Assembly: GCA_965221035.1 (NCBI GenBank)
Contig: OZ244860.1
Location: 372,001 to 436,000, forward strand
Direction of reading: 5' to 3'
From: UBA6522 sp965221035
Lineage (GTDB): Bacteria > Pseudomonadota > Gammaproteobacteria > Steroidobacterales > Rariloculaceae
DNA length: 64,000 nt
Positions 50,405 to 59,715 of the stretch are shown here, one piece after another (the stretch's first letter is position 1; every line of letters begins with the position of its first letter). Position numbers and translations under genes: made by a program. The notes beneath the pieces were generated by a model. That model searched no databases and had not been told where the DNA came from. It worked only from the letters and a program-made list of their open reading frames with translations.

Positions 50405-51949
50405 CTATCGGGAGGGAACTGGCGGATCGTGCGACTCGTCGTCGCGACTGGACGCGCGGGTCTGTAATTGTTCCTGCATAAAGGCTTCCAGTTCCTCGAA
50501 CTCGGTACGGAACCGCTCCCTGTCCACGGGATTGACGCCGGGCGATTCCAGCGCCATGCGAATCTGGTTGAAGGCGAGGGCCGGGTTGCCGATGCTCAGG
50601 TAGTAGTGGGACATGTAGTGGTGGGCGTTGCCGATGTCGCCCTCGGCATTTGCGGCCCGGGCAATGAGGCGAAACTGTTCCGGTGTCGGGGCGGAATTGT
50701 TCAGCAGGTCGAGAAGCAGGTCGTGCGCCTTCTCGGGATAGCCGGCAGGGATGAGCGCTTCGGCGTAACTCAGCGTCAACGGAACGTTTCTTGGAGACAG
50801 CTTGATGGCCTCCTCGTACCGCTCGAGCGCCAATCCGGACTGGCGGCTCTCGATCAACGCCTCGGCTTCGCCGATTCGAAACGCGATGACACCCGGATAT
50901 TCGTCGACCAGTTCCGAGAAGATCCGCTGCGCCTGGTCGTGGCGCCCATCCCGGTGCAGGGCGAGGGCATGTCCGTAGCGATCCCCGGTCCGCTCACTGC
51001 CTGCCTCTACGCGTTGCTCGAAGATTTCCAGTGCCGCTTCCTCGGAAGCTGCCCCGAACACTTCCAGTCGGGCCTTGATGACGTCGTAGCTGACACTGTC
51101 TTGCACGTCCACCCGGGGTAGCAACCGGGCCCTTTCCCGCGCCTCGCCGATGCGTTCGGACGTGACCGGATGGGTTTGCAGGAACGACGGCATCCGCTCG
51201 GAAGTGTACGCGTACTGCCTTGACAGTTTTTCGAAAAAAGTCGCCATGGCCGCGGGATCGAACCCGGCGGACGCCAGCGTTCCAATGCCGATTCTGTCGG
51301 CTTCGTGTTCGTTGGAACGGGTGTAGTTGATCTGTGCCTGGATCGCGGCCGCCTGGGACGCGCTGATGAGGCCCTGCATGGCCTGGCTGTTGGCGTCCGC
51401 CGCCGCGCCCAGCAGGACCGCCGCGATCATGGCGGCCATGGAGAGAATGCTGTTTCTCTGGTTGCTGTAGATGGAGCGGGCAATGTGGCGCTGGGTGACA
51501 TGCGCGACTTCGTGGGCCAGAACCCCCGCGACTTCGCTTTCCCGTTCGCTGGCCAATAGCAGTCCGGAATTGATGCCGATGTATCCGCCGGGCAGTGCGA
51601 ACGCGTTGATGGCATCGTCGTCCACAATGAAAAACTCGAATCGGTGGCCGCCGTCGTTGGCATGTCCGGCCAGGCGGGCGCCAAGTGTCTGTATGTACTC
51701 GGTGACGATGGGGTCATCCATGATCGCGCCGGCGCTGCGCAGCTGCGACATCACGCCGCGTCCCAGCTGGGCTTCCTGGCTGCGGTTCAGCACGGAGTCG
51801 GCCGGCGTGCCGAAGTCGGGCAGGTTGGGCGTTTGCGCGATAGCGCCGGCGCCGACGGCCAGCAGCAGGACGGCCGGCCAATGCCTCGCGGGACGCTCGG
51901 GCGCGCTGCAATGGCGCGATGTCTTTCGTAATTGTCGCATCACATCCAT
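50405..51949 (-). CDS. bepA: BepA-like M48 metalloprotease with TPR domain
   Basis: A 514-residue periplasmic zinc protease/chaperone of outer-membrane assembly. The signal peptide ends near GAIAQT. The zinc site is HEVAH (His146, His150) with the third ligand in SNEHEADRIG. An M48 hydrophobic helix (SILSMAAMIAAVLLGAAAD) follows the HEVAH region. C-terminal TPR-like helices begin near YGHALALHRDGRHDQA. It degrades misassembled LptD or BAM clients in E. coli. It is encoded between gcvR and the suf regulator, all on the minus strand. Confidence 0.92.
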   Translation of the reverse strand: MDVMRQLRKTSRHCSAPERPARHWPAVLLLAVGAGAIAQTPNLPDFGTPADSVLNRSQEAQLGRGVMSQLRSAGAIMDDPIVTEYIQTLGARLAGHANDGGHRFEFFIVDDDAINAFALPGGYIGINSGLLLASERESEVAGVLAHEVAHVTQRHIARSIYSNQRNSILSMAAMIAAVLLGAAADANSQAMQGLISASQAAAIQAQINYTRSNEHEADRIGIGTLASAGFDPAAMATFFEKLSRQYAYTSERMPSFLQTHPVTSERIGEARERARLLPRVDVQDSVSYDVIKARLEVFGAASEEAALEIFEQRVEAGSERTGDRYGHALALHRDGRHDQAQRIFSELVDEYPGVIAFRIGEAEALIESRQSGLALERYEEAIKLSPRNVPLTLSYAEALIPAGYPEKAHDLLLDLLNNSAPTPEQFRLIARAANAEGDIGNAHHYMSHYYLSIGNPALAFNQIRMALESPGVNPVDRERFRTEFEELEAFMQEQLQTRASSRDDESHDPPVPSR

Positions 51950-51998
51950 ATCGCAAGGTGGTCACACAAGGTAAATCTCCGCATCAAGGCAGTCTCCA

Positions 51999-52532
51999 TC
52001 AGGCGGTCTTGACGGGTTCCATGATGGCGTCCAGGTTGAGTCGGTCGCAGAACTCCATGAATTCCTCGCGGATGCCCGAAATGTGAATCCCCGCGGGGAT
52101 GTTGACGAACATCTGGACCGAGAACATGGGAGTGCCCGTATGTACGGCCGGGTAACTGCGCGTCGTGACCTCGGCGATGCCGATCTTCCGCTCGGCAAAA
52201 AATCCGGAAAGGTGATGGACGATACCCGGTTGATCGAGACATACCACGTCGATCGCGTACGGCAGCAGGTCCGTGTTGAACTGCCTGGAACTGGTGCGGC
52301 GCACATGGATGGTCAGGTCCTTGGTGTCGGCATAGCGACCGAGTTCCTGCTCCAACCTCCCGATGGCGTGCCAGTTGCCCGCGACCAGCATGAGCATGGC
52401 AAACTCCGCTCCCAGCGCCGTCATCCGGCTTTCCCTGATGGAGCCGCCGAATTCCAGGATGATCCGGGATATGGTCCGCACTGTGCCCGTGTGATCGTTG
52501 CCCACGGCAGTTATGACCAGAAGTTGTTCCAT
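51999..52532 (-). CDS. gcvR: GcvR-like ACT-domain regulator
   Basis: A 177-residue protein of two ACT domains: LLVITAVGNDHTGTVRTISRI (1-80) and IDVVCLDQPGIVHHLSGFFAE (about 92-170). This layout and the position divergent from dapA match GcvR, which in E. coli binds GcvA and represses the glycine-cleavage genes. No gcvA is in the window, so the name rests on domain layout and gene order. Confidence 0.88.
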   Translation of the reverse strand: MEQLLVITAVGNDHTGTVRTISRIILEFGGSIRESRMTALGAEFAMLMLVAGNWHAIGRLEQELGRYADTKDLTIHVRRTSSRQFNTDLLPYAIDVVCLDQPGIVHHLSGFFAERKIGIAEVTTRSYPAVHTGTPMFSVQMFVNIPAGIHISGIREEFMEFCDRLNLDAIMEPVKTA

Positions 52533-52712
52533 TAGTGCCTGTTCTGATGACGCCAGTCGCCCAGTGTACCCCGATCAGACCGGGCCCGTTAGCTCCGCCC
52601 GATCCACCCTGGAGATGGGCTGCGAGAAATCGGGCTGACCGGGGACCGGAAAGGTTGCGTACCCGCAGGGGCAAACGTACCATCCCGGCCAATCGTATTT
52701 CGAGGCGAGTGA

Positions 52713-53627
52713 ATGTCTGTTGGAAGTATCGTCGCGCTGGTGACCCCGATGAGCTCCGCAGGGGAAATCGACGAGACCCAGTTGGCCCGCCTCGTCGAAT
52801 TCCATCTCAGGTCCGGCACGCAGGGCTTTGTCATTGCCGGTACGACGGGCGAGTCGGCGACGCTGACGCGCGACGAACATCTCGGCGTGATCGAGCGCGC
52901 CTGCGAGCTGGTGGATGGCAGGGTGCCGGTGATTGCCGGCACGGGTTCCAATTCCACGACGCAGACGCTGGAGTTGTCGCGCGCCGTGGACGAGTTGCCG
53001 GTTGACGGATTTCTTCTGGTCACTCCCTACTACAACAAGCCGACCCAGGAGGGCATGTATCGCCACTTCCAGAGCGTCGCGGACGCGGTGCGCAAACCGG
53101 TTGTTCTCTACAACGTCCCTTCCCGGACGGGGGTGGATCTCTCCTCGGATACAGTGGCTCGCCTGGCGGGGCACGGCAACATCACCGGCATCAAGGAGGC
53201 AACCGGAGAGCTGGGCCGGGTGAGGCGGTTGAGGCGGGTTTGCGGCAAGGACTTCGCGTTGCTCAGCGGCGATGACCTGACCGCATGCGAATTCATGTTG
53301 CGGGGTGGAGATGGTGTGATTTCAGTGACGGCCAACGTCGCTCCGGCGGGGATGAGGGCGCTCTGCGATGCCGCGCTGTCCGGGGCGAGGGCCGAAGCCG
53401 AGGGTATCGACAATGGCCTCGTTGCGCTGCACCGTGCCCTGTTTGTGGAGAGCAATCCGATCCCGGTCAAGTGGGCGGTCGAACAGTTGGGCTTTCCGGC
53501 CCCCGGGATCCGCCTGCCGTTGACGAGGCTCGCCCGGGAACACCGCGAGTCCCTTCGGGCCGCCATGGCCGCTGCCGGCTCGCCGGCGTCCCTGGCGCAT
53601 GGCTCGCCCGAGGCTTCCGGTCCATGA
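52713..53627 (+). CDS. dapA: 4-hydroxy-tetrahydrodipicolinate synthase
   Basis: A 304-residue TIM-barrel enzyme that condenses pyruvate with aspartate semialdehyde at the start of the diaminopimelate/lysine branch. The Schiff-base Lys161 is in ITGIKEATG, the proton-relay Tyr133 in VLYNVPSRTG, and the pyruvate-binding GTTGES lies near residues 44-49. It carries a short extra Ala/Ser-rich end (GSPASLAHGSPEASGP). The 180-bp gap to gcvR holds the divergent promoters. The next gene starts inside its stop (ATGA). Confidence 0.97.
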   Translation: MSVGSIVALVTPMSSAGEIDETQLARLVEFHLRSGTQGFVIAGTTGESATLTRDEHLGVIERACELVDGRVPVIAGTGSNSTTQTLELSRAVDELPVDGFLLVTPYYNKPTQEGMYRHFQSVADAVRKPVVLYNVPSRTGVDLSSDTVARLAGHGNITGIKEATGELGRVRRLRRVCGKDFALLSGDDLTACEFMLRGGDGVISVTANVAPAGMRALCDAALSGARAEAEGIDNGLVALHRALFVESNPIPVKWAVEQLGFPAPGIRLPLTRLAREHRESLRAAMAAAGSPASLAHGSPEASGP

Positions 53628-53935
53628 CGAACCGCGTGCTCGTGCTGGTTGTTGCCCAAGTGATCCTGATCAGCGGCTGCTCCCGCAATGCGGGGCTTCG
53701 CTGCGAGAACCAGGAGCGCTATGGCGATGCCAGGGAGGTTGCGCCATTGCTGATCCCCGACGACCTCGATCCACCCAGCGAGTTCGAGGCGTTGCGCATC
53801 CCCGCGGCGGCCGGTCCCGGCGCCGCCGTCGCATCTCAACCATCGGCGGGGGCATCGGCTGCCGGTGAGTCCGGCGAAGCGGGTGCCTGTACGGAAGCGC
53901 CTCCCGACTTCTTCCAGGAAGGCTTGCCCGGATAA
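53624..53935 (+). CDS. Short lipoprotein in the BamC position
   Basis: A 103-residue lipoprotein with signal VLVLVVAQVILISGC. The mature part has CENQERYGDAREVAPLLIPD, then DLDPPSEFEALRIP, and a low-complexity Ala/Gly/Ser end with FFQEGLPG. The gene overlaps the dapA stop by ATGA, which is where bamC (nlpB) is found in many gammaproteobacteria. The segment around PLLIPDDLDPP resembles the BamC N-terminal lasso, but the helix-grip domains are absent. It may be a reduced BamC-like protein; this is inference. Confidence 0.75.
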   Translation: MTNRVLVLVVAQVILISGCSRNAGLRCENQERYGDAREVAPLLIPDDLDPPSEFEALRIPAAAGPGAAVASQPSAGASAAGESGEAGACTEAPPDFFQEGLPG

Positions 53936-53949
53936 GGGTCCGACCTGAG

Positions 53950-56900
53950 ATGACGCTGACGAAATTGACTCTGGACAACCCGGTTGCGGCCGCGGTGGCC
54001 GTGCTGCTCGTGCTGCTGTTCGGCTCGATCGCGCTGACGCAGATACCGGTTCAGATGATTCCGACTGTCGTCATTCCGAGGATCACCATCACCACGGCCT
54101 GGCGCGCGGCGGCGCCCGACGAGGTGGAGTCGGAGATCATCGAGGTGCAGGAAGATGTCCTGCGGGGCGTGCCGGGCGTGGAGCAGATGGTTTCCACGGC
54201 CACCCAGGGGCAGGGAACCATCCAGTTGACGTTCGACGTGGGCGTCCCGGTGGAGCGCGCGGTCATCGAGGTAATGAACCGGCTCAACCAGGTCCCGCGG
54301 TACCCGGCCGATGCCACCGAACCGGTGCTGGTGATCGGCTCGCCCGGGGAACAGAATGCCGCCGCCTGGTTTGCCTTGCGTCCGGAACCAGGCAATCAGA
54401 ACGATATCGATTCGTACCTGGACTTCGTCGAGGAAGTGATACAGTCGCGATTCGAGCGCGTCAACGGCGTGGCCAATACCGGGATATTCGGCGGCCGCGA
54501 GAGCGAAATCCGCATCACTTTCGACCCGTACAAGGCCGCGGCGCTGGATATCCAGCTTCCCGAAGTGGTTGCGCTGGCCGGCAACAACGTGGATACCACG
54601 GGCGGTTTCACCGACATCGGCCGACGCCAGTACACGATTCGCTACGCGGGTCAATACGCTGTCTCCGAGTTCGACGAAATGGTTCTCGCCTGGCGCGACG
54701 GAAACGCGGTGCGCCTCGGTGATGTGGCCGCCGTGGAACGTCGCCTTGTCGATCAGACGATAGTACTGACCCAGGACGGCGTATCTGCCATCGGACTGAA
54801 CATCCAGCCCGAGGAAGGCGTCAACATACTCGAGGTACTGGCGGACGTGAGTGAGGCCGCTCAGGAATTGCGGCAAGGCCCCCTGGCACGGGAAGGCCTG
54901 ATCCTGGAGCAGGTCTTCGACGAGTCCGAATACGTCCGGCAGTCCATTGCGGCCCTGAGGAACAACCTCCTGCTGGGCATCGCGCTGGCCACGGGAATTC
55001 TCTGGTGGTTCCTGCGCCGCTTCAAGGCCACCCTGGTGATCGCCGCGGCAATCCCCATATCGCTTTTCTTCTCGTTCTTCGCCCTGAACTTCGGCGGTCG
55101 AACGATCAACGTCGTGTCGCTGGCCGCGCTGGCCTTCGCCATGGGGATGGTTCTGGACGCCTCCATTGTCGTTCTGGAAAACATCGTTCGATTGCGGGAA
55201 AACGGCGAGCGCAGTTCAACCGCCTCGTTGTCCGGCGCGCAACAGGTCTGGGGCGCCTTGCTGGCGTCCACGGCCACCACGGTGGCGATCTTTCTGCCGA
55301 TCCTCTTTCTGCAGGACTTTTCGGCTCAGCTCTTCGCGGATCTGGCGTTCGCCATTTCGGTGGCCATCATCGTGTCGCTGTTCATCGCCATCGGGATTGT
55401 GCCGACCGCCGCGCACAGCTGGCTGCGGCATGTCAACCTGCACGATCCGCACCGTTCCTGGTGGGAGGCCGGCACGCGATTCGTCATGCGCGCCACCGAT
55501 ACGCCCAGGCGACGCTACAGCTGGATCGCCGGCCTGGTCCTGACGGCCGCCAGCGTCACCTGGTTGCTGTTGCCGCAGGCGGATTACCTTCCGGAGGGCA
55601 GGCAGAACTGGATCTTCGCCATCATGCTTCCTCCGCCGGGACAGAGCGTGGAGGCAGCAAGGACGGAGTTGCTGGACGTGATTGCCGAACGCGTGGCGCC
55701 TTATCGGACTGGAGAGAAGGAACCTTCCATCAGCTATTACTTCGCCGCGATCATGAGCGGCTTCGGGTTTGTCGGTATCAGCGCGGGGGATGCGGGAGAC
55801 GTTGACGACATCATGGCGATCTTCAACGCCGAGGTACTGGCAGGCCTGCCCGACACCATGGCCTTTGCCAACCGCGTCTCGATCTTCAGCAGGGTGGAGG
55901 GCGCCAGATCCATCGAGCTGAACATTCACGGCGAGGACATCGATACCCTGTTGACGGTCGCGCAGATGGGGATGGGATTGATCATGCAAGCCGTTCCGGG
56001 TGCGCAGGTCCGCCCGGACCCGGGCCTGGAGTTGGCGCAACCCGAACTTCGCCTCATACCGGACGAAAGACGTATCGCGCAGGTCGGATGGAGCCGCAAC
56101 GTCGTATCGAACATTACCCGGGCGTTGGGCGACGGTCTGTTCGTGGGCGAGTATTTCGACGGAATCAAGAAACGCAACATCGTGGTCCGCGCGCTGGACT
56201 GGAACGATCCCGAGGAGTTGGCTGCCATTCCGTTGGCGACACCCCTTGGCGGTGTCGTGCCGGCCGGCGAGTTGATGCGTATCGAGCGCACGGTGGGTCC
56301 GGATCAGATTCGCCGCGTGGACCGGCGCAGAACCATCACCCTGATCGTGACTCCGCCCTCCGACATGTCGCTAGAAGAGGCCCTCGCCACGCTGAGGTCC
56401 GATGTCGAACCGGCGCTGCTGGCCCAGCTTCCCTCTGACGGGGAATTGAGCTACTACGGAAGCGCTGACGATCTGGAGATTGCCCTGGGCAACATGGGCC
56501 GGAGTTTTCTGCTGGCGATCGTCATTCTGTACTTGCTTGTGAGTGCGTTGTTCCGTTCCTTCAGGGACAGTCTGCTGGTATTGCTGGTACTTCCGCTGGC
56601 GACCGTCGGCGGTGTGCTCGCGCTGCGGCTGACCGACCTGCTGGTTTTCCAGCCCATGGACTTGCTGACCATGATCGGTTTCATCACGCTGCTGGGGTTG
56701 GTCGTCAACAATGCAATCTTGCTCGTCTATCAGACGCGGGTATCGGAACGGGCCGGTTCTTCCCGGCGCGACGCGGTGGAGAAAGCCGTTCGCATTCGCC
56801 TGCGGCCGATCTTCATGAGCACGCTGACCAGCCTTTTCGGCATGCTGCCGCTGCTGGTGATGCCCGGTGCGGGCACGGAACTCTATCGGGGCATGGCGGC

Positions 56901-57003
56901 GGTGATTGTGGGCGGCATGAGCGTGAGCACGGCATTTACGCTTATTCTGTTGCCGAGTCTGCTGCGCATGGGAGAGGAACGCACCTTGCCACGGGCCGTT
57001 TGA
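53950..57003 (+). CDS. RND-family efflux transporter, inner-membrane permease
   Basis: A 1017-residue RND permease (HAE1/AcrB-like) with 12 membrane helices and two large periplasmic loops. It begins LTLDNPVAAAVAVLLVLLFG and includes TAWRAAAPDEVESEIIEVQED. The TM4 motif reads GMVLDASIVVLENI, so Asp403 is present but the second Asp of the AcrB pair is Ala404. TM10-11 has LTMIGFITLLGLVVNNAILLVY. It expels small molecules using proton flow; the substrate is not predictable. The adaptor gene follows 53 bp downstream. No outer-membrane TolC gene is in the window. Confidence 0.95.
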   Translation: MTLTKLTLDNPVAAAVAVLLVLLFGSIALTQIPVQMIPTVVIPRITITTAWRAAAPDEVESEIIEVQEDVLRGVPGVEQMVSTATQGQGTIQLTFDVGVPVERAVIEVMNRLNQVPRYPADATEPVLVIGSPGEQNAAAWFALRPEPGNQNDIDSYLDFVEEVIQSRFERVNGVANTGIFGGRESEIRITFDPYKAAALDIQLPEVVALAGNNVDTTGGFTDIGRRQYTIRYAGQYAVSEFDEMVLAWRDGNAVRLGDVAAVERRLVDQTIVLTQDGVSAIGLNIQPEEGVNILEVLADVSEAAQELRQGPLAREGLILEQVFDESEYVRQSIAALRNNLLLGIALATGILWWFLRRFKATLVIAAAIPISLFFSFFALNFGGRTINVVSLAALAFAMGMVLDASIVVLENIVRLRENGERSSTASLSGAQQVWGALLASTATTVAIFLPILFLQDFSAQLFADLAFAISVAIIVSLFIAIGIVPTAAHSWLRHVNLHDPHRSWWEAGTRFVMRATDTPRRRYSWIAGLVLTAASVTWLLLPQADYLPEGRQNWIFAIMLPPPGQSVEAARTELLDVIAERVAPYRTGEKEPSISYYFAAIMSGFGFVGISAGDAGDVDDIMAIFNAEVLAGLPDTMAFANRVSIFSRVEGARSIELNIHGEDIDTLLTVAQMGMGLIMQAVPGAQVRPDPGLELAQPELRLIPDERRIAQVGWSRNVVSNITRALGDGLFVGEYFDGIKKRNIVVRALDWNDPEELAAIPLATPLGGVVPAGELMRIERTVGPDQIRRVDRRRTITLIVTPPSDMSLEEALATLRSDVEPALLAQLPSDGELSYYGSADDLEIALGNMGRSFLLAIVILYLLVSALFRSFRDSLLVLLVLPLATVGGVLALRLTDLLVFQPMDLLTMIGFITLLGLVVNNAILLVYQTRVSERAGSSRRDAVEKAVRIRLRPIFMSTLTSLFGMLPLLVMPGAGTELYRGMAAVIVGGMSVSTAFTLILLPSLLRMGEERTLPRAV

Positions 57004-57056
57004 GGGACGCTGATGCGATGGAACAGGCCTTGGGAAGACCGCAAGGACGAAGGACC

Positions 57057-58115
57057 ATGATGCACGCAACGACAATTGTTCGAATGGCGCTCGGTGGCGC
57101 GGCGACGCTGGCGCCATTGTGGGCAGGCGCTCAGCAGATGGGCTTCCCGCCCGCCACGGTGGTTGTGGACGAGGTTCGGCGGACGGAAATATCACCAACG
57201 ATCGGCATTCCCGGAACGGTGGTGAGCCGCGCGGACTCGAGGCTGGCCACGGAAGTCGAAGGACGCGTCGTCTGGTTTGCCGACGTGGGGACGGAAGTCG
57301 CGCAGGGTGATCCCGTGGTGCGCCTGGAAAGTACCACGCTGGAAATCCAGCGGGATGAGTTTCGCGGTCTGGTGGAACGCGAACGTGGAAGGCTGACCTT
57401 CCTGGAGCCCGAGGTCGACCGATTGGAGATTCTTGCGGCCGAGAGCAACGCCGCCGAAAGCCTGCTGGATCAGACCCGCTCGAACCTGGAGGTGGCCCGG
57501 GGGGATTTGGCGGTTGCCGAGGCGCGCCTTCGGCAGATCGAGGACCAGATCGCCAAGATGACCATTGTGGCGCCATTTGACGGCGTCGTGAGCGAACGCT
57601 CGATCAACCCCGGCGAGATGATCAATCGACTCGATGAAGTCATACGCCTCGTGAATCCCGAGAGCATCGAGGTCACCGCGCGGGCACCGTTGAACGCGGT
57701 GGCGTTTCTCGATTCGGGCTCACGGCTTCTGATCCACAACGACTATCGCCGTGGCACCGGGACGGTGCGCGCCATCGTGACGTTCGGGGACCCCCAGTCG
57801 CACATGTTCGAACTGCGCATCGATGTGCCGGCCGAGCAGTGGATCGTGGGTGAGAGTGTCCGCGTCGATGTGCCGACCGAGGCGCCCAAGCAGGCGCTGG
57901 TGGTACCGCGCGACGCGCTGGTCCTCAGGCGGGAGGGCGCCTTTGTGTTTCGCGTGGGGCCTGAACAGCGGGCCCAGCGCGTTCCGGTGGTGCCGGGGAT
58001 TGGAGACGGGGATCTTATCGAGGTGGAGGGCGCGATTGCGGCGGGCGATGTCATTGTGATCCGCGGTGCGGAGCGGTTGATGGAGGGTCAGCCGGTGCAG
58101 GTTTCTGGAGGTTAG
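57057..58115 (+). CDS. RND efflux periplasmic adaptor (membrane fusion protein)
   Basis: A 352-residue periplasmic adaptor. The start at 57057 (ATG ATG, with AAGGA close upstream) begins a signal peptide ending near WAGAQQ. The lipoyl halves are SRLATEVEGRVVWFADVGTEVAQGDPVV and TIVAPFDGVVSERSINPGEMI; between them runs an alpha-hairpin (ERERGRLTFLEPEVDRLEILAAE). A beta-barrel and a membrane-proximal domain (ALVVPRDALVLRREGAFVFRV) follow. It links the permease encoded upstream to an outer-membrane channel. Permease-before-adaptor order is less common than the reverse. Confidence 0.95.
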   Translation: MMHATTIVRMALGGAATLAPLWAGAQQMGFPPATVVVDEVRRTEISPTIGIPGTVVSRADSRLATEVEGRVVWFADVGTEVAQGDPVVRLESTTLEIQRDEFRGLVERERGRLTFLEPEVDRLEILAAESNAAESLLDQTRSNLEVARGDLAVAEARLRQIEDQIAKMTIVAPFDGVVSERSINPGEMINRLDEVIRLVNPESIEVTARAPLNAVAFLDSGSRLLIHNDYRRGTGTVRAIVTFGDPQSHMFELRIDVPAEQWIVGESVRVDVPTEAPKQALVVPRDALVLRREGAFVFRVGPEQRAQRVPVVPGIGDGDLIEVEGAIAAGDVIVIRGAERLMEGQPVQVSGG

Positions 58116-58128
58116 CGGTGCGGGGGGG

Positions 58129-58271
58129 GGCGGGCTCGTGCGGACCGCCCTTCCCGGCTTAATCTCGCCCGCCATCCCTGGCGGGCTCGAATCGGGGCTC
58201 GGCGCTCCTGGCCATCCGTGGCCACGCACCGAGCCCACGACGCCGGGAAGGGCGGTCCGCACGAGCCCGCC
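58129..58271. repeat. Nested inverted-repeat element (30-bp perfect arms) between convergent genes
   Basis: Left arm 58129-58158 and right arm 58242-58271 are exact reverse complements over 30 bp. The 83-bp interior forms two more hairpins: GCCCGCCA/TGGCGGGC (58167-58174 with 58179-58186, loop TCCC) and GGGCTCGG/CCGAGCCC (58195-58202 with 58229-58236). The second encloses TGGCCA-TCCG-TGGCCA. The whole folds as a three-way junction. On the plus strand the right arm is followed by TTTT, so it may terminate the RND operon. The design resembles intergenic palindromic (REP/MITE-like) elements; no transposase is nearby. Confidence 0.92.
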
Positions 58272-58327
58272 TTTTGTCGCGCGTCCTTCTGGGGTCGGCG
58301 ATCGTGGCGCGAGGAGGGAGCGGACCA

Positions 58328-59212
58328 TCAGTTCCTGTAGCGGCTTTCGCTGACCTGGTGGGATGAGTCGAGCATCAGGGTAACGTCGGCCTTGGCGGGC
58401 AGTTCGGCCATGGCGACTCGGGAAAGACGTTCGAAGTGCTGGACGAACTCCTGAAGTTGTGGCTCGCTCATGATTCCGGACTCGCGGGCTGACGTTCGGG
58501 TGATGAGCTTGCGTTCCTGTTTGCTTCGCCATCGCAGCACGGCCTCCATGTCGGGCGCCTTGAGAAAGATCAGCCGGTCCAGCTGGGAGAAGACGTTCGG
58601 GTAGTCGTTGCGGAGCCGGTTGTTGACGTGGGTGCGCCAGCGGGCATCACCGTCGTGGCGGGCTTCCAGGTCGTTGATCGGTGTTGCGAGTGCCGCGTTT
58701 TCCTGCGCCGGCACGCCGAGGCACCAGCCTTCCAGAATGACCGCGTCCAGCGGACCCTCCGCCCGCGGCCAGGTTGTCGCCGGGGCACGGTCGTCACGGG
58801 CCTTGTCGAAGCGGGGCAACCTGATCGACTCCCCGTCGCCCAGGCGGCCGAGACGCTGAAGGCAACTGGCCATCATCTCGCAGTCATGGGTGCCGGGCGG
58901 TCCCCGGGTGGCCAGCAGCGGGTGGACCGTGCGGCTCAACTTCAGCCGCTCCGCGCGGGCAAGATAGAAGTCGTCCATGGACAGAACGGCCACCGACCAT
59001 TCCGCCTGATCGTTCAATTCCTCGGCCAGAAACGCCGCCAACGTGGACTTTCCCGTTCCCTGCGCGCCACAGATGCCAATGATGGCCGGTCGGCTTCGGG
59101 ATGTCTCGATCAACCACCGCGCCAGCGGTTGGTAGTGCGCGGTCGCGATTCGCCGGAATGAGTCAGGCAGCCTGTGCGCCTTTCGGAACGCCGAGAATCG
59201 ACTTTCGTCCAT
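58328..59212 (-). CDS. P-loop kinase, D-glycerate 3-kinase-like (YggC/Tda10 type)
   Basis: A 294-residue P-loop kinase of the PRK/uridine-kinase fold. Walker A is GICGAQGTGKST (residues 46-57). The kinase core has VLSMDDFYLARAERLKLS, the glycerate-kinase-type TRGPPGTHD, LPRFDKARDDRAP and VILEGWCLGV. These motifs match plant glycerate kinase and the yeast Tda10/E. coli YggC family. ATP-dependent phosphorylation of glycerate is the most likely role, but other small substrates are possible. The ATG at 59212 has GAGGGA upstream; a longer frame to 59926 is antisense to the next genes. Confidence 0.9.
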   Translation of the reverse strand: MDESRFSAFRKAHRLPDSFRRIATAHYQPLARWLIETSRSRPAIIGICGAQGTGKSTLAAFLAEELNDQAEWSVAVLSMDDFYLARAERLKLSRTVHPLLATRGPPGTHDCEMMASCLQRLGRLGDGESIRLPRFDKARDDRAPATTWPRAEGPLDAVILEGWCLGVPAQENAALATPINDLEARHDGDARWRTHVNNRLRNDYPNVFSQLDRLIFLKAPDMEAVLRWRSKQERKLITRTSARESGIMSEPQLQEFVQHFERLSRVAMAELPAKADVTLMLDSSHQVSESRYRN

Positions 59213-59293
59213 CGGAGTATCCCTCGTTGTTGAGTAAACCGCAGAATTACTGTATAGGAACTTCTCCGGGAATGTGACGGCGAGGTGGCGATC

Positions 59294-59674
59294 ATGGGCG
59301 TGGCGAGAGGATTTCTGGCGGCAGCCGCAGTGGCTTTCTTGGTCGTGGCCCAGGGCCACCACTCGGTATCGGGTGTCTTCGACGCCGAGAGGCCCTTCGA
59401 GATCAATGGTGTCGTCACTGAAGTGGAGTGGATCAACCCCCACGTCTACCTGCACCTGGAAGTCACCGGAGAGGACGGCAACCTGAGCCGTTGGCAGCTG
59501 GAGACCGTCCCGACGGCCTTCATGCGCAAGGCGGGTATCACCAAGGCGATGCTGCTCGGCGACGGTACGCCGGTCACGGTCATCGGGATCGAATCCCATA
59601 CGCTTCCCAACGTCGGCTGGATTCGCAGAATCATATTCGAGGACGGGCGCTACTTTCAGATTTCGGCGAGTTGA
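59294..59674 (+). CDS. DUF6152 family exported protein
   Basis: A 126-residue exported protein. The ATG at 59294 has GAGG upstream; GTG 59285 is the alternative. The signal peptide ends near VVAQGHH. The mature domain has GHHSVSGVFD, VTEVEWINPHVYLHLEVTGE and WQLETVPTAFMRKAGI, matching the N-terminal half of the fused protein at 19912-21060. Function unknown. It is followed after 41 bp by the gene for the second half. Confidence 0.85.
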   Translation: MGVARGFLAAAAVAFLVVAQGHHSVSGVFDAERPFEINGVVTEVEWINPHVYLHLEVTGEDGNLSRWQLETVPTAFMRKAGITKAMLLGDGTPVTVIGIESHTLPNVGWIRRIIFEDGRYFQISAS

Positions 59675-59715
59675 TTCGTACCGCTCGCCGGTAATGGAGT
59701 AATGGGGAATAGACC

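Noticed and set aside
58129..58271. Insertion sequence reading of the inverted repeat
   Set aside because: Only 83 bp lie between the arms, with no transposase and no visible target duplication; it is kept as a palindromic repeat element.
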